64,000 nucleotides of DNA from Paenibacillus glycanilyticus (GTDB lineage Bacteria > Bacillota > Bacilli > Paenibacillales > Paenibacillaceae), in contig NZ_JAMBNP010000002.1 in assembly GCF_023715145.1 (NCBI RefSeq), positions 372,001-436,000 of the forward strand. Direction: 5' to 3'. The notes beneath the pieces are model-generated. The model was not told where the DNA came from. It worked only from the letters and a program-made list of their open reading frames with translations, and made no database searches. Positions 45,093-52,692 of this stretch are shown here, piece by piece. A program made the position numbers and the translations under genes. Numbering within the stretch: position 1 is the stretch's first letter; each line of letters begins with the position of its first letter.

Positions 45093-47456
45093 TTGAATAT
45101 TCGATCCATATGGCAGAAACGGAAGAGCATTATCGTGACATGGCTCATCTCCTATTGCGCGGTATTATTCGTACCGATTCTAATTAGCTTAATTGTATAT
45201 TCGCAGTCGGGTGCGGCGCTTCGGAGCGAGATTCACCGCGCCAACGACTCGCTGCTTAAGCAGGTCGGATATACAATCGACAATCAGGTAGATCAGATGA
45301 AAAGGCTGACGATGGAGCTGACCTGGAATGCGCGGCTTCAGACCCTGATGTATTCGAGCAGGTCGGAGGCGGATGCGCAATTTGACGCTTATCAGCTTGT
45401 GAAGGAATTTCAAACCTATCAGACCTCTTATGCATCTATCGATGAATTCTATGTGACATGGGAGCGGGAGCATGCGGTATTGCGCTCCGGCAATGTCCGG
45501 GATATGAAGACGGCTTTTGAGACCCTTCACGATACGGGGCGGATGAAATATAACGACTGGCAGAATGCCGTCGAGAATTCGGAGCATAATCAATTTACCC
45601 TGATGCCACTTACGGAAGCCGGAGCTACTCAATCCTCGATTGCCTATATTACTCATTTGCCGAAGGATTTGAACGGCAGGCAAGCCGGAACGGTTGTCGT
45701 GATGACGGATTTGGCCAGATTCCAGAATGCGATCAAGAGCATTTCGGGCTTTAGCGGCGGATATGTATTGATCCTGAACCGCAGCAATGAAGTGCTGCTG
45801 TCCAATCTGCCGAAGAAGCAAGGCGAAGAGGTTGTGCTGCAAAAGGTGCGAAGCGGCGGCGAGGAGATGCCGACTTCGATGAAGTATGGAGACTCGGAAA
45901 TCTTTTACCTGCAATCGTCCGTATCGGATCTCAAGTATGCGCTTGTTATTCCAAGCAGCATCTACTGGCAGAAGGCGGAATATGTACGCAAGCTTACGTT
46001 AGTCAGCATATTGATCAGCGTCATGGGAGCGGGCGTGCTCACCTGGTTCTTTATGCGCCGCAACTATTCGCCGATTCAGCAGCTTGTCCAGTCGCTGACG
46101 GACAAGAATAGCACCGAGGAGCATACGGAATGGAATGAGCTGAACTTCATTCAGCGGGCGGTCAGCAAGGCGAGGAACGAGAAGGATAATATTGCGATGC
46201 AGCTTCAGATGCATCATCATGTGCTGCGGTCGAATATGCTGAGCAGGCTGCTGAAGGGACGTCTGGATTCGCCTATCCCGTACGAGGAAGCGTTCAAGAC
46301 GTATCGCATGGAACAGATTTCGGATGATTACGCCGTTATCTTATTTGTAATCGAGAATGATGAAAGCCTTTACGAGAAGCTGCCGGGCATCGACGGTAAC
46401 GAACGGAGAAGATTCCTGCAATTCATTATCAGCAATGTCGTGGAGGAGCTTGCCGGACGTTACGGTCATGCGGGATACGTGTCCGAGGTGGATGACATGA
46501 TGGCCTGCCTTGTGAATTTGACCTGTGAGAGCGTTACGGAGGAGGATTACAAGAAAGAGCTGCATGGGATCGCGACAGAGGCGCAGCGCTTCCTGAAGCG
46601 TTATGATCTGGATTTGACGGTGGCGATCAGCGGCAGGCATAGTACGCTTCCAGGTATTGCAGCTGCCTATAGCGAAGCGGTGGATGCCATGGAGTACAAA
46701 ATGGTGCTCGGCAAAAAAGGCATCATTACGTATGACGATATCCGCAAGGCACCGTCGGATGCGGTGCAGTTCGGCTATTATTATCCCCTGCAGGCCGAGC
46801 AGCAGCTGATCAACCTGATTAAGATCGGCGATTTCGATCAAGCCTCTGCTTTTATGCAGGAGATAACGGAGCGGAACTTCCGGCAGCCGATGATGAACTT
46901 AACGCTGGCCAAATGCTTCATGTTTAATATGGCTGGCACCATGGTGAAGGCGATTAATGAACTAGGCGACGGCAAAGGCAGCGTTCTGAACGATAATCCG
47001 AATTGGATGGACAGGATTATGGCTTGCGATACCGTTCAGGAGATGCGGCAGGAGCTCCATTCTTTGCTGAAGGATGTATGCGCTTTCGCCTCTACAAGGC
47101 TGGAAACCAATATGACGCATGAACGAGCGGAGTCGATCCGCGATCTGTCAGCCCGTGTTGCCGGCTATATCGAGGCGAATTACGGCGATTCCAACATGAA
47201 CGTGAATACAATTGGCGAGCACTTTGATCTGAAGGGCAGCTATCTGTCCAAGCTGTTTAAGACGCAGACGGGAGAAGGGCTGCTCGACTATCTGCATAAA
47301 TACCGGATCCTTCAAGCCAAGCAGCGAATGACGGAGCGCCAGGAATCCGTGAATGAAGCATCGAAGGCAGTAGGCTATAACGATGCGGCAACATTCATCC
47401 GGGTATTCAAGAAATATGAAGGCATTACGCCTGGCAAATACAAGGAAATGAATTAG
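45093..47456 (+). CDS. Membrane-anchored AraC-family regulator (YtdP/YesS type)
   Basis: This 787-residue one-component regulator has an N-terminal transmembrane helix (about 10-32), an extracellular Cache-like sensing region, a second helix (about 295-315), a long cytosolic linker, and an AraC helix-turn-helix domain at the C-terminus (about 690-787) with YLSKLFKTQTGEGLLDYLHKY. The start is TTG 45093, eight bases after GAGGAG. It lies between the importer/GH88 operon and the second binding protein gene, so it is expected to sense extracellular oligosaccharide and activate this locus. Confidence 0.93.
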   Translation: MNIRSIWQKRKSIIVTWLISYCAVLFVPILISLIVYSQSGAALRSEIHRANDSLLKQVGYTIDNQVDQMKRLTMELTWNARLQTLMYSSRSEADAQFDAYQLVKEFQTYQTSYASIDEFYVTWEREHAVLRSGNVRDMKTAFETLHDTGRMKYNDWQNAVENSEHNQFTLMPLTEAGATQSSIAYITHLPKDLNGRQAGTVVVMTDLARFQNAIKSISGFSGGYVLILNRSNEVLLSNLPKKQGEEVVLQKVRSGGEEMPTSMKYGDSEIFYLQSSVSDLKYALVIPSSIYWQKAEYVRKLTLVSILISVMGAGVLTWFFMRRNYSPIQQLVQSLTDKNSTEEHTEWNELNFIQRAVSKARNEKDNIAMQLQMHHHVLRSNMLSRLLKGRLDSPIPYEEAFKTYRMEQISDDYAVILFVIENDESLYEKLPGIDGNERRRFLQFIISNVVEELAGRYGHAGYVSEVDDMMACLVNLTCESVTEEDYKKELHGIATEAQRFLKRYDLDLTVAISGRHSTLPGIAAAYSEAVDAMEYKMVLGKKGIITYDDIRKAPSDAVQFGYYYPLQAEQQLINLIKIGDFDQASAFMQEITERNFRQPMMNLTLAKCFMFNMAGTMVKAINELGDGKGSVLNDNPNWMDRIMACDTVQEMRQELHSLLKDVCAFASTRLETNMTHERAESIRDLSARVAGYIEANYGDSNMNVNTIGEHFDLKGSYLSKLFKTQTGEGLLDYLHKYRILQAKQRMTERQESVNEASKAVGYNDAATFIRVFKKYEGITPGKYKEMN

Positions 47457-47470
47457 GGGGAACGGGCTTA

Positions 47471-49060
47471 ATGAAGAACTATCGCATAATTACGATCCTC
47501 CTGATCGCCGCTTTAACGATTGGCTGCCTGGCAGGCTGCAAGTCGGATAATCATGCCGGCCAAGCCGGGAAGTCTCCAACAGCATCAGGCGATACGCTCA
47601 CCTATTGGGCAGAGCTGAACGGCAATGCGGCTAGCGTGAAACCGCGCTTCCAGGACGTTCCATTCTTCCAGGAATGGCAGAAGCGCACCGGCGTCAACCT
47701 GCGGTTCATTCAGCCGCCCTCCAATCAGGCGAAGCAGGCTTTAAATGTGATGCTGGCGTCGGGCGAGCTGCCGGATATGATCGAATATGAATGGGCAACC
47801 TTCCCCGGGGGTCCGGAGAAAGCGATAAAAGACGGTTACATTCTAAGGCTAAATGATCTGATTGATCAGTATGCGCCTAATCTGAAGCGGTACTTGAGCG
47901 AGCATCCGGATATCGATAAGCAGATCAAGACAGCGGATGGCAGTTACTATGTGTTCCCCTTCATTCAAGGGGATGCCAAGTTGCGCACGTATCAAGGTCC
48001 AATCATCCGCAAGGATTGGCTGGAGGAGCTTGAACTGCCAGTCCCGGTGACGATCGGCGACTGGTATACGGTGCTTAAGACATTCAAGGAGAAAAAAGGA
48101 GTAAAAGCGCCTTTAACGTTCCTCAGTACGCCCAGCCCCTTGTTTGGGGTCGAGAATGGTGCCTTCGTCGGGGCGTTTGGCGTGAAAAAGGGCTTCTATT
48201 TGAAAAACGGACAGGTTAAGTTCGGACCAATCGAGCCAGGTTATAAACAGTTTCTTTCCTTGTTCCAGGAATGGTATGCGGAAGGGTTGATAGACCGCAA
48301 CATCGCAACGGTGGATACCCGGACGATTGATTCCAGCATGATGTCGGGAAGAAGCGGCGCAAGCATTTGGAATGCGGGCTCCGGGATCGGCACCTGGCTG
48401 CCGCTGCTCAAGGAGAAGGATCCGAAGGCCGAGTTTATAGCCGCGCCATATCCGGTGCTCCATGCGGGGGAAAGGCCGATGTTCGGCCAGCGGGTAAATC
48501 CTTATATGAGCAGCGGGGGTGTCGCGATCTCCGCGAAGAGCAGTCATGCCGTAGAAGCCGTGCGCATGCTGGATTACGGCTATGGAGAAGAGGGCCATCT
48601 TCTGTTCAACTTTGGCATGGAAGGCGTGAGTTATACCATGAAGGACGGCAAGCCGACCTATACCGATCTGATTCTGCACAATCCCGATAAGCTTGCCCCG
48701 TCGCAGGCGATTGCGATGTACAGCAGAGCAAGCTATTTTGGACCGTTCGTCCAGGATGTAGCTTACATGGAGCAATATTATATGCTGCAGGAGCAGAAGG
48801 ACGCGGTGGACATCTGGTCCGATACCGATGCGGAGACCTACATGCTGCCGCCGGTTCAGAAGACGGAGAGGGAAAGCGCGGAGTTCTCGGCTATTATGCA
48901 GGATGTCACAACGCTTGTCGATGAAATGTCATTGAGGATCATTCTTGGAATTGATCCTCTTGATTCCTTCGAGGATTACGTGGCCAAGTTCAAAGCGCTG
49001 AACATCGACCGGGCGATTGCGATCCAGAAGGCCGCAGTTGACCGCTATAACGCGGATTAG
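47471..49060 (+). CDS. LplA/YtcQ-type sugar-binding lipoprotein (copy 2)
   Basis: This 529-residue lipoprotein has the lipobox LAGC near residue 22 and is more than half identical by eye to the binding protein at 40228 (shared PFFQEWQK, FPGGPEKAI, GPIIRKDWL). ATG 47471 follows AGGGGG. It starts 14 bases after the regulator gene and so belongs to the regulator's transcription unit, not the permease operon. It may widen the ligand range of the same importer or present ligand to the sensor. That role is inferred. Confidence 0.93.
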   Translation: MKNYRIITILLIAALTIGCLAGCKSDNHAGQAGKSPTASGDTLTYWAELNGNAASVKPRFQDVPFFQEWQKRTGVNLRFIQPPSNQAKQALNVMLASGELPDMIEYEWATFPGGPEKAIKDGYILRLNDLIDQYAPNLKRYLSEHPDIDKQIKTADGSYYVFPFIQGDAKLRTYQGPIIRKDWLEELELPVPVTIGDWYTVLKTFKEKKGVKAPLTFLSTPSPLFGVENGAFVGAFGVKKGFYLKNGQVKFGPIEPGYKQFLSLFQEWYAEGLIDRNIATVDTRTIDSSMMSGRSGASIWNAGSGIGTWLPLLKEKDPKAEFIAAPYPVLHAGERPMFGQRVNPYMSSGGVAISAKSSHAVEAVRMLDYGYGEEGHLLFNFGMEGVSYTMKDGKPTYTDLILHNPDKLAPSQAIAMYSRASYFGPFVQDVAYMEQYYMLQEQKDAVDIWSDTDAETYMLPPVQKTERESAEFSAIMQDVTTLVDEMSLRIILGIDPLDSFEDYVAKFKALNIDRAIAIQKAAVDRYNAD

Positions 49061-49151
49061 CCCATTTGATAGAATGTATACAAGTAAACAAGCATCGCGC
49101 CCCTTATGTGCATAAGATAGAGAGATTTAAGGCAGAAAGGGGTGGCGAGAG

Positions 49152-49547
49152 TTGCAGTTAGTCATGGTTTGCTCGGTCAGCGGAATTATCGGCTCCGTGA
49201 TTACGTTTGCATTCGGCGGATGGATGGAATCTTTGACATTATTGGTTGTAGCGATGGGAATAGACTATGTTTCTGGCATAACCGCGTCAATTAAAGAAGG
49301 GAGAGGATTGAACAGCTTTTTTGGAGCCTGGGGGCTTGCGCGCAAAGGGATGATGCTTCTCGTCATTCTTCTTGCACATCGTGTTGATATTTTGCTTGAA
49401 TTGGGTAATGTAACTATGGGAGCGGCTATTTATTTCTATATCGCAAATGAGATCATTTCCATTATAGAGAACTATGGCCGGATAGGTCTTCCGCTTCCTG
49501 ACCGATTACGCAAAATCATTGAAGTGCTGAAGGAAAAAGGGAAGTAA
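49152..49547 (+). CDS. Orphan phage-type holin (Cph1/TcdE family)
   Basis: This 131-residue membrane protein matches the Phage_holin_4 family (toxin secretion/phage lysis holins), with about three hydrophobic helices, the conserved segment MGIDYVSGITASIKEGRGLNS and the end ENYGRIGLPLPDRL. TTG 49152 follows AAAGGGG. No phage structural gene, lysin or toxin is next to it. Such stand-alone holins occur in Paenibacillus and Bacillus genomes; function may be export of a wall hydrolase or membrane leakage in sporulating mother cells. Function is uncertain. Confidence 0.87.
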   Translation: MQLVMVCSVSGIIGSVITFAFGGWMESLTLLVVAMGIDYVSGITASIKEGRGLNSFFGAWGLARKGMMLLVILLAHRVDILLELGNVTMGAAIYFYIANEIISIIENYGRIGLPLPDRLRKIIEVLKEKGK

Positions 49548-49555
49548 GAATAGGG

Positions 49556-49585
49556 TTGCGCCGAACACGGTGTCTTCGCTATAAT
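49556..49585 (+). promoter_or_regulatory. Candidate promoter of the unknown gene at 49621
   Basis: TTGCGC at 49556 and a perfect TATAAT at 49580 have an 18-base spacer. A LexA-like palindrome follows immediately. Confidence 0.55.
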
Positions 49586-49587
49586 GA

Positions 49588-49599
49588 GAACAAGTGTTC
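49588..49599 (+). promoter_or_regulatory. LexA (DinR) box
   Basis: GAAC-AAGT-GTTC matches the Gram-positive SOS core GAAC-RNRY-GTTY exactly and sits at the expected transcription start, right after the -10 box. The bases just outside the core (A and G) do not match the full Bacillus consensus. Confidence 0.62.
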
Positions 49600-49620
49600 G
49601 ATTTATAGGAGGCGATAGCA

Positions 49621-50016
49621 ATGGCTATCCGGTATGCTGATGTGCAGGTGAGGGAGCATGGGGCTCCGGCCTATTTGACGGATGAGGATACAGCGCTGGT
49701 GCAGCGCTATATCCTCCTTGGAATTGTGATGCTCATATTGGATCATGATATAGGGGTGATGGGGACGGGCTCAATAAAGCTGCCTAGGCTGTATGAATCG
49801 CTGCTGCGGGGCATACAGGACAGGGTGCTGCTGGAGCAGGCTTCACTGCGCCTGCAGTTCAGGAAGACGGGCATCAAGCTAATGGAAGAACGACGATTGA
49901 AGGACGGACTTGAGACGGTCTACATATGCCGCGGCACCCATCACCGCTGTTTCCTGCTATGGACTTATTTGAAGGCGGAATCCGAGCAGGTGATCAAGCA
50001 ATTTTTTAAAGGATAA
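49621..50016 (+). CDS. Unknown protein, likely SOS-controlled
   Basis: I do not recognise this 131-residue protein. It has a hydrophobic stretch (YILLGIVMLILDHDIGVMG) near residues 30-48, a basic amphipathic second half, and ends in LKAESEQVIKQFFKG. No signal peptide or enzyme motif is visible. ATG 49621 follows TAGGAGG. Its promoter carries a LexA box, so induction by DNA damage is predicted. It is a single-gene unit between the holin and cupredoxin genes. Confidence 0.75.
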   Translation: MAIRYADVQVREHGAPAYLTDEDTALVQRYILLGIVMLILDHDIGVMGTGSIKLPRLYESLLRGIQDRVLLEQASLRLQFRKTGIKLMEERRLKDGLETVYICRGTHHRCFLLWTYLKAESEQVIKQFFKG

Positions 50017-50081
50017 GTCACAAAAAGTTCATTGTTTTGTCATATTCGGGAAAAAACTTTTCCTGATTCTGCAGTTTAAGG

Positions 50082-50111
50082 TTGAGAACTTCGGACGATC
50101 TTATGTAATAT
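50082..50111 (+). promoter_or_regulatory. Candidate promoter of the cupredoxin gene
   Basis: TTGAGA at 50082 is followed after 16 to 18 bases by TGTAAT or TAATAT (50104-50111). Confidence 0.45.
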
Positions 50112-50138
50112 AAGAATTAAATTAAACACTTAAGATCG
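50096..50138. promoter_or_regulatory. 8-bp inverted repeat over the cupredoxin promoter
   Basis: CGATCTTA (50096-50103) is mirrored by TAAGATCG (50131-50138), with 27 bases between. The left arm overlaps the promoter spacer and the right arm lies 20 bases before the ATG. Confidence 0.45.
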
Positions 50139-50157
50139 CAAAGGGGAGCACGTAGCA

Positions 50158-50547
50158 ATGCACAAATGGATCATGTTCGTACTATTATCAGCGGCCTCTC
50201 TTCTGGGAGTATATTTGCTGACTTTCGGCCTCCCAGCCAAGCCGGTAGACGAATCCGCTTCACTTCCTGAAGGCACTGTATTGGTTAAGGTTGAGGCGAA
50301 CAGCGACTTTACTTTCAGCGAAGCAGAGTACAAAGTTAAAGTCGGCGATAAAGTTATCCTGAAGCTGCAAAATAAAAGCGGTATCCACGGTTTGAAGATC
50401 GACGCGCTGAACGTTGATCTGGAAGGTGACAACCTTGAAACAAACCTGGAGTTTGACAAGCCGGGTGAATATGAGATCCATTGCTCCGTACCATGCGGTG
50501 TTGGCCATGCCGAAATGAAAACGAAGCTGATCGTTGAAGCAGCATAA
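50158..50547 (+). CDS. CuA-like cupredoxin, membrane-anchored
   Basis: This 129-residue protein has one N-terminal membrane helix (about 4-25) and an exported cupredoxin domain like that of cytochrome c oxidase subunit II. The copper ligands appear as the His in KSGIHGLK and as CSVPCGVGHAEM, matching the CuA Cys-X3-Cys-X3-His-X2-Met spacing. The backbone Glu between the two cysteines of oxidase subunits is Val here. No oxidase genes are nearby. It may bind copper or carry electrons at the outer membrane face. Start ATG 50158 follows GGGGAG. Confidence 0.88.
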   Translation: MHKWIMFVLLSAASLLGVYLLTFGLPAKPVDESASLPEGTVLVKVEANSDFTFSEAEYKVKVGDKVILKLQNKSGIHGLKIDALNVDLEGDNLETNLEFDKPGEYEIHCSVPCGVGHAEMKTKLIVEAA

Positions 50548-50556
50548 TAACAAGAG

Positions 50557-50583
50557 AAGAGGAGCCCAGGGGCTCCTCTTTCG
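50557..50583. terminator. Terminator between convergent genes
   Basis: AGAGGAGCCC-AG-GGGCTCCTCT is a perfect 10-bp stem followed by TT on the plus strand and by TTCTCTTG on the minus strand. Confidence 0.78.
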
Positions 50584-50590
50584 ATTTGTA

Positions 50591-50854
50591 TCAGGCTCTG
50601 CTGCGATCGCGGTCATTGCTTCTTCCGCGCTCAATCAATTTGTCGGCTATGAATCCGAGGAATGCCCAGGCGGCCACCGTTAGAATATACATCAGAAGTA
50701 CGTTGACATCGTGGATGTCAACAAACAAATCCACGAGCCATGCCGGAGGGCTGAACATAAAAAACACGAAATTATGCGGGTCGTAACCGGTTGAATTATA
50801 GACACATAGTGCAAGTCCTATGAGGGTAGCTACAAACATAACGGGAAAGCGCAT
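50591..50854 (-). CDS. Small membrane protein, unknown
   Basis: This 87-residue protein has two predicted membrane helices (about 3-20 and 50-70) linked by an aromatic-rich loop (FVFFMFSPPAWLVDLF), and a charged C-terminus with RGRSNDRDRSRA. I do not recognise the family. AGAAAGGA lies about 11 bases before ATG 50854. It diverges from the Dabb-domain gene across a 110-base gap that holds a perfect 7-bp dyad. Confidence 0.7.
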   Translation of the reverse strand: MRFPVMFVATLIGLALCVYNSTGYDPHNFVFFMFSPPAWLVDLFVDIHDVNVLLMYILTVAAWAFLGFIADKLIERGRSNDRDRSRA

Positions 50855-50913
50855 AACGTACCGATCCTTTCTCAGGCTAATGTTGCCGTAATGCGACTGC
50901 TTGGGTTATTATG

Positions 50914-50933
50914 TGACAAAAGGATATTTGTCA
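50914..50933. promoter_or_regulatory. TGACAAA-N6-TTTGTCA inverted repeat
   Basis: A perfect 7-bp dyad lies between the divergent genes at 50854 and 50965. It is a plausible operator for an unidentified regulator. Confidence 0.4.
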
Positions 50934-50964
50934 TTCGACAAGTTGAAGGGAGCATTGTTCATTT

Positions 50965-51252
50965 ATGGTTACGCATATCGTATTGTTCAAGCTGAAAGAC
51001 GGAAGCGCGGATAGCGTGGAGCGCACGGCACAAGTATTGCGTGATATGGAAGGCAAGATTGATGAACTGAAATCGATCGAGGTTGGACTTGACGTTATCC
51101 ATTCGGCACGCTCTTATGATATCGCGCTTATTACGAAGTTCGAGTCGCTTGAGGCGCTCGAAGCGTATCAGGTTCACCCTGTACATAAAAAGGTAATTGA
51201 CCATATGAACGAAGTTCGCGAGGCTTCTGTCGCTGTTGACTTCGTAAGCTAA
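50965..51252 (+). CDS. Dabb-domain (stress-responsive alpha/beta barrel) protein
   Basis: This 95-residue ferredoxin-fold protein begins MVTHIVLFKLKDGS, the typical Dabb start, and contains RSYDIALITKFES and YQVHPVHKKV with the conserved His residues. Family members form dimers and include enzymes and proteins of unknown role. AAGGGAG lies about 10 bases before ATG 50965. It precedes a 40-residue membrane peptide gene on the same strand. Confidence 0.9.
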   Translation: MVTHIVLFKLKDGSADSVERTAQVLRDMEGKIDELKSIEVGLDVIHSARSYDIALITKFESLEALEAYQVHPVHKKVIDHMNEVREASVAVDFVS

Positions 51253-51277
51253 TTCGGCAAGGGAGCGCGGACCGTTC

Positions 51278-51400
51278 ATGGGAGACGTCTTTGAAATTAT
51301 GACTTATCTGATCATCATCCTCATCAGCAGCGTTGTGATGGTGGCATGGCTCAAACGAAAAGGGAAAAAGAAGAAAGCAAGGCTGAAAGCGGGCGAATAA
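51278..51400 (+). CDS. 40-residue membrane peptide with Lys-rich tail
   Basis: The sequence encodes MGDVFEIM, then a single hydrophobic helix (TYLIIILISSVVMVAWL), then a strongly basic tail (KRKGKKKKARLKAGE). GGGAG lies about 13 bases before the ATG. It sits 25 bases after the Dabb gene and 3 bases before the HepT-like gene, so the three are probably one operon. I do not recognise the family; a membrane anchor or adaptor is possible. Confidence 0.6.
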   Translation: MGDVFEIMTYLIIILISSVVMVAWLKRKGKKKKARLKAGE

Positions 51401-51403
51401 GGT

Positions 51404-51850
51404 ATGTATTATGTAAATCAAGAGCAAATAGCGGTCAGACTTAACAGCATCCCGGATGTTGCGGCGGCACTCGAAGAGCTGGGTTCAAACTGGAAGGGCA
51501 CTTTGCTCGAAGGCTTGGCGCAGGAGAGAGCTATACATCTCGCGATTGAGACCGTTACGGATGTTGGCAGTTACCTGATTGACGGATTTATTCTGAGGGA
51601 CGCGAGCAGCTATGAGGATATTGTTGAAATAACGGGTGAAGCCGGGGCATTCCCCGAGGAGATGCTGCCATTCTTGATTGAGCTGGTCAAGCTCCGCAAA
51701 CCGCTGGTCCAGGATTATTACAGCTGGCCAAGGGAAGAGCTTCATCCGATGACGCGCGATCTCCCGGGGCAGCTGCGTCTGTTTGGCGAGTCTGTCCAGA
51801 AGTATTTGGAGCACGAGCTGCCGAACGAATCCGATTTACGAAAAGATTGA
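51404..51850 (+). CDS. DUF86 / HepT-like protein (YutE-like), degenerate
   Basis: This 148-residue helical protein resembles the DUF86 HepT family, the RNase-fold toxins of MNT/HepT modules, and Bacillus YutE. The active motif R-X4-6-H-X-Y is present as RKPLVQDYY, with the catalytic His replaced by Gln. No MNT nucleotidyltransferase antitoxin gene is adjacent. It is therefore likely a domesticated or inactive form. It starts 3 bases after the membrane peptide gene with only a weak ribosome site, which suggests translational coupling. Confidence 0.8.
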   Translation: MYYVNQEQIAVRLNSIPDVAAALEELGSNWKGTLLEGLAQERAIHLAIETVTDVGSYLIDGFILRDASSYEDIVEITGEAGAFPEEMLPFLIELVKLRKPLVQDYYSWPREELHPMTRDLPGQLRLFGESVQKYLEHELPNESDLRKD

Positions 51851-51899
51851 AATACGATACAATGACCCTAACAATGCCTGCGAAGGTGGTGATGGGTTG

Positions 51900-52565
51900 A
51901 TGCTGGAGAAACAGCGTGTGATGGAGACGGAATCCCGCAGCGTGGAAGGGACGACACGGGGCCGAATCCTGCTTTTGTTGAAGACAAACGGACGGTTAAG
52001 TGCAGGGCAGCTGTCCGGCGAGCTTGGTTTAACCGAAATGGCGGTTAGGCGGCATATGTATGCGCTGGAGCGTGAGGGCAGCATCAGCGTAGTCTCCGTT
52101 AAGCAGGCCATGGGGCGGCCCGTTCATGCTTATGAGCTGACGAGGCTTGCCGATGACCGGTTTCCCAAGAATTACAATTTGCTTGCGCTTGATCTTCTTG
52201 AAGAGCTTGCGGAGGACCCGGAGACGGCGGGACTGATTACCCGGATGTTCGAGGGCCGTCAGAAGAAGCTGCTAGACCGGTATGAACCGCGAATGACCGG
52301 CAAGAATCTGGCACAGAAGGTCATGGAGCTTGAAGTCATTCAGAATGCCGGCGGTTATATGGCGAAGGTGGAAGACAAGGATAACGGTCAATACGTTCTC
52401 CATGAATATAATTGCCCGATTGCGCAAGTAGCGGGTAAATACGAGCAGGCATGCAGCTGCGAGCTGTCCTTGTTCGAATCCTTGCTGCAAACGAAGGTGG
52501 AGCGGACGGAATGCCTCGCCAAGGGCGGGGGAAGATGCAGCTATCTCATTGGAACGAGTCATTAA
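51900..52565 (+). CDS. SufR-like (COG2345) HTH regulator with Cys-rich domain
   Basis: This 221-residue regulator has an N-terminal DeoR/ArsR-like winged helix (about 18-75: LSAGQLSGELGLTEMAVRRH) and a C-terminal domain with five cysteines spaced C-X12-C-X1-C-X17-C-X7-C, ending TECLAKGGGRCSYLI. This resembles SufR-type Fe-S sensing repressors, although the Cys spacing differs from cyanobacterial SufR. ATG 51900 is chosen because AAGGTGGTGA lies 7 bases upstream. No suf genes are adjacent, so the target is unknown. Confidence 0.85.
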   Translation: MLEKQRVMETESRSVEGTTRGRILLLLKTNGRLSAGQLSGELGLTEMAVRRHMYALEREGSISVVSVKQAMGRPVHAYELTRLADDRFPKNYNLLALDLLEELAEDPETAGLITRMFEGRQKKLLDRYEPRMTGKNLAQKVMELEVIQNAGGYMAKVEDKDNGQYVLHEYNCPIAQVAGKYEQACSCELSLFESLLQTKVERTECLAKGGGRCSYLIGTSH

Positions 52566-52599
52566 GCTAACGGTTCTTAACGGACCGTTAGCTTTTTTT
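52566..52599 (+). terminator. Terminator after the SufR-like gene
   Basis: GCTAACGGT pairs with ACCGTTAGC, followed by TTTTTTT. Confidence 0.9.
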
Positions 52600-52692
52600 A
52601 TTTGTGCCTGTTGTGTCAGGTCAAGCCCATGCTGCTTATAATGGCAATACGAAATGGGCATTCGCCCGCTTTGACAAAAGGAGGGAATGTTC

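Noticed and set aside
49152..49547. A prophage remnant around the holin
   Set aside because: No capsid, tail, integrase or lysin genes are visible on either side.
51404..51850. A complete MNT/HepT toxin-antitoxin module
   Set aside because: No nucleotidyltransferase antitoxin gene is adjacent and the HepT catalytic His is replaced.
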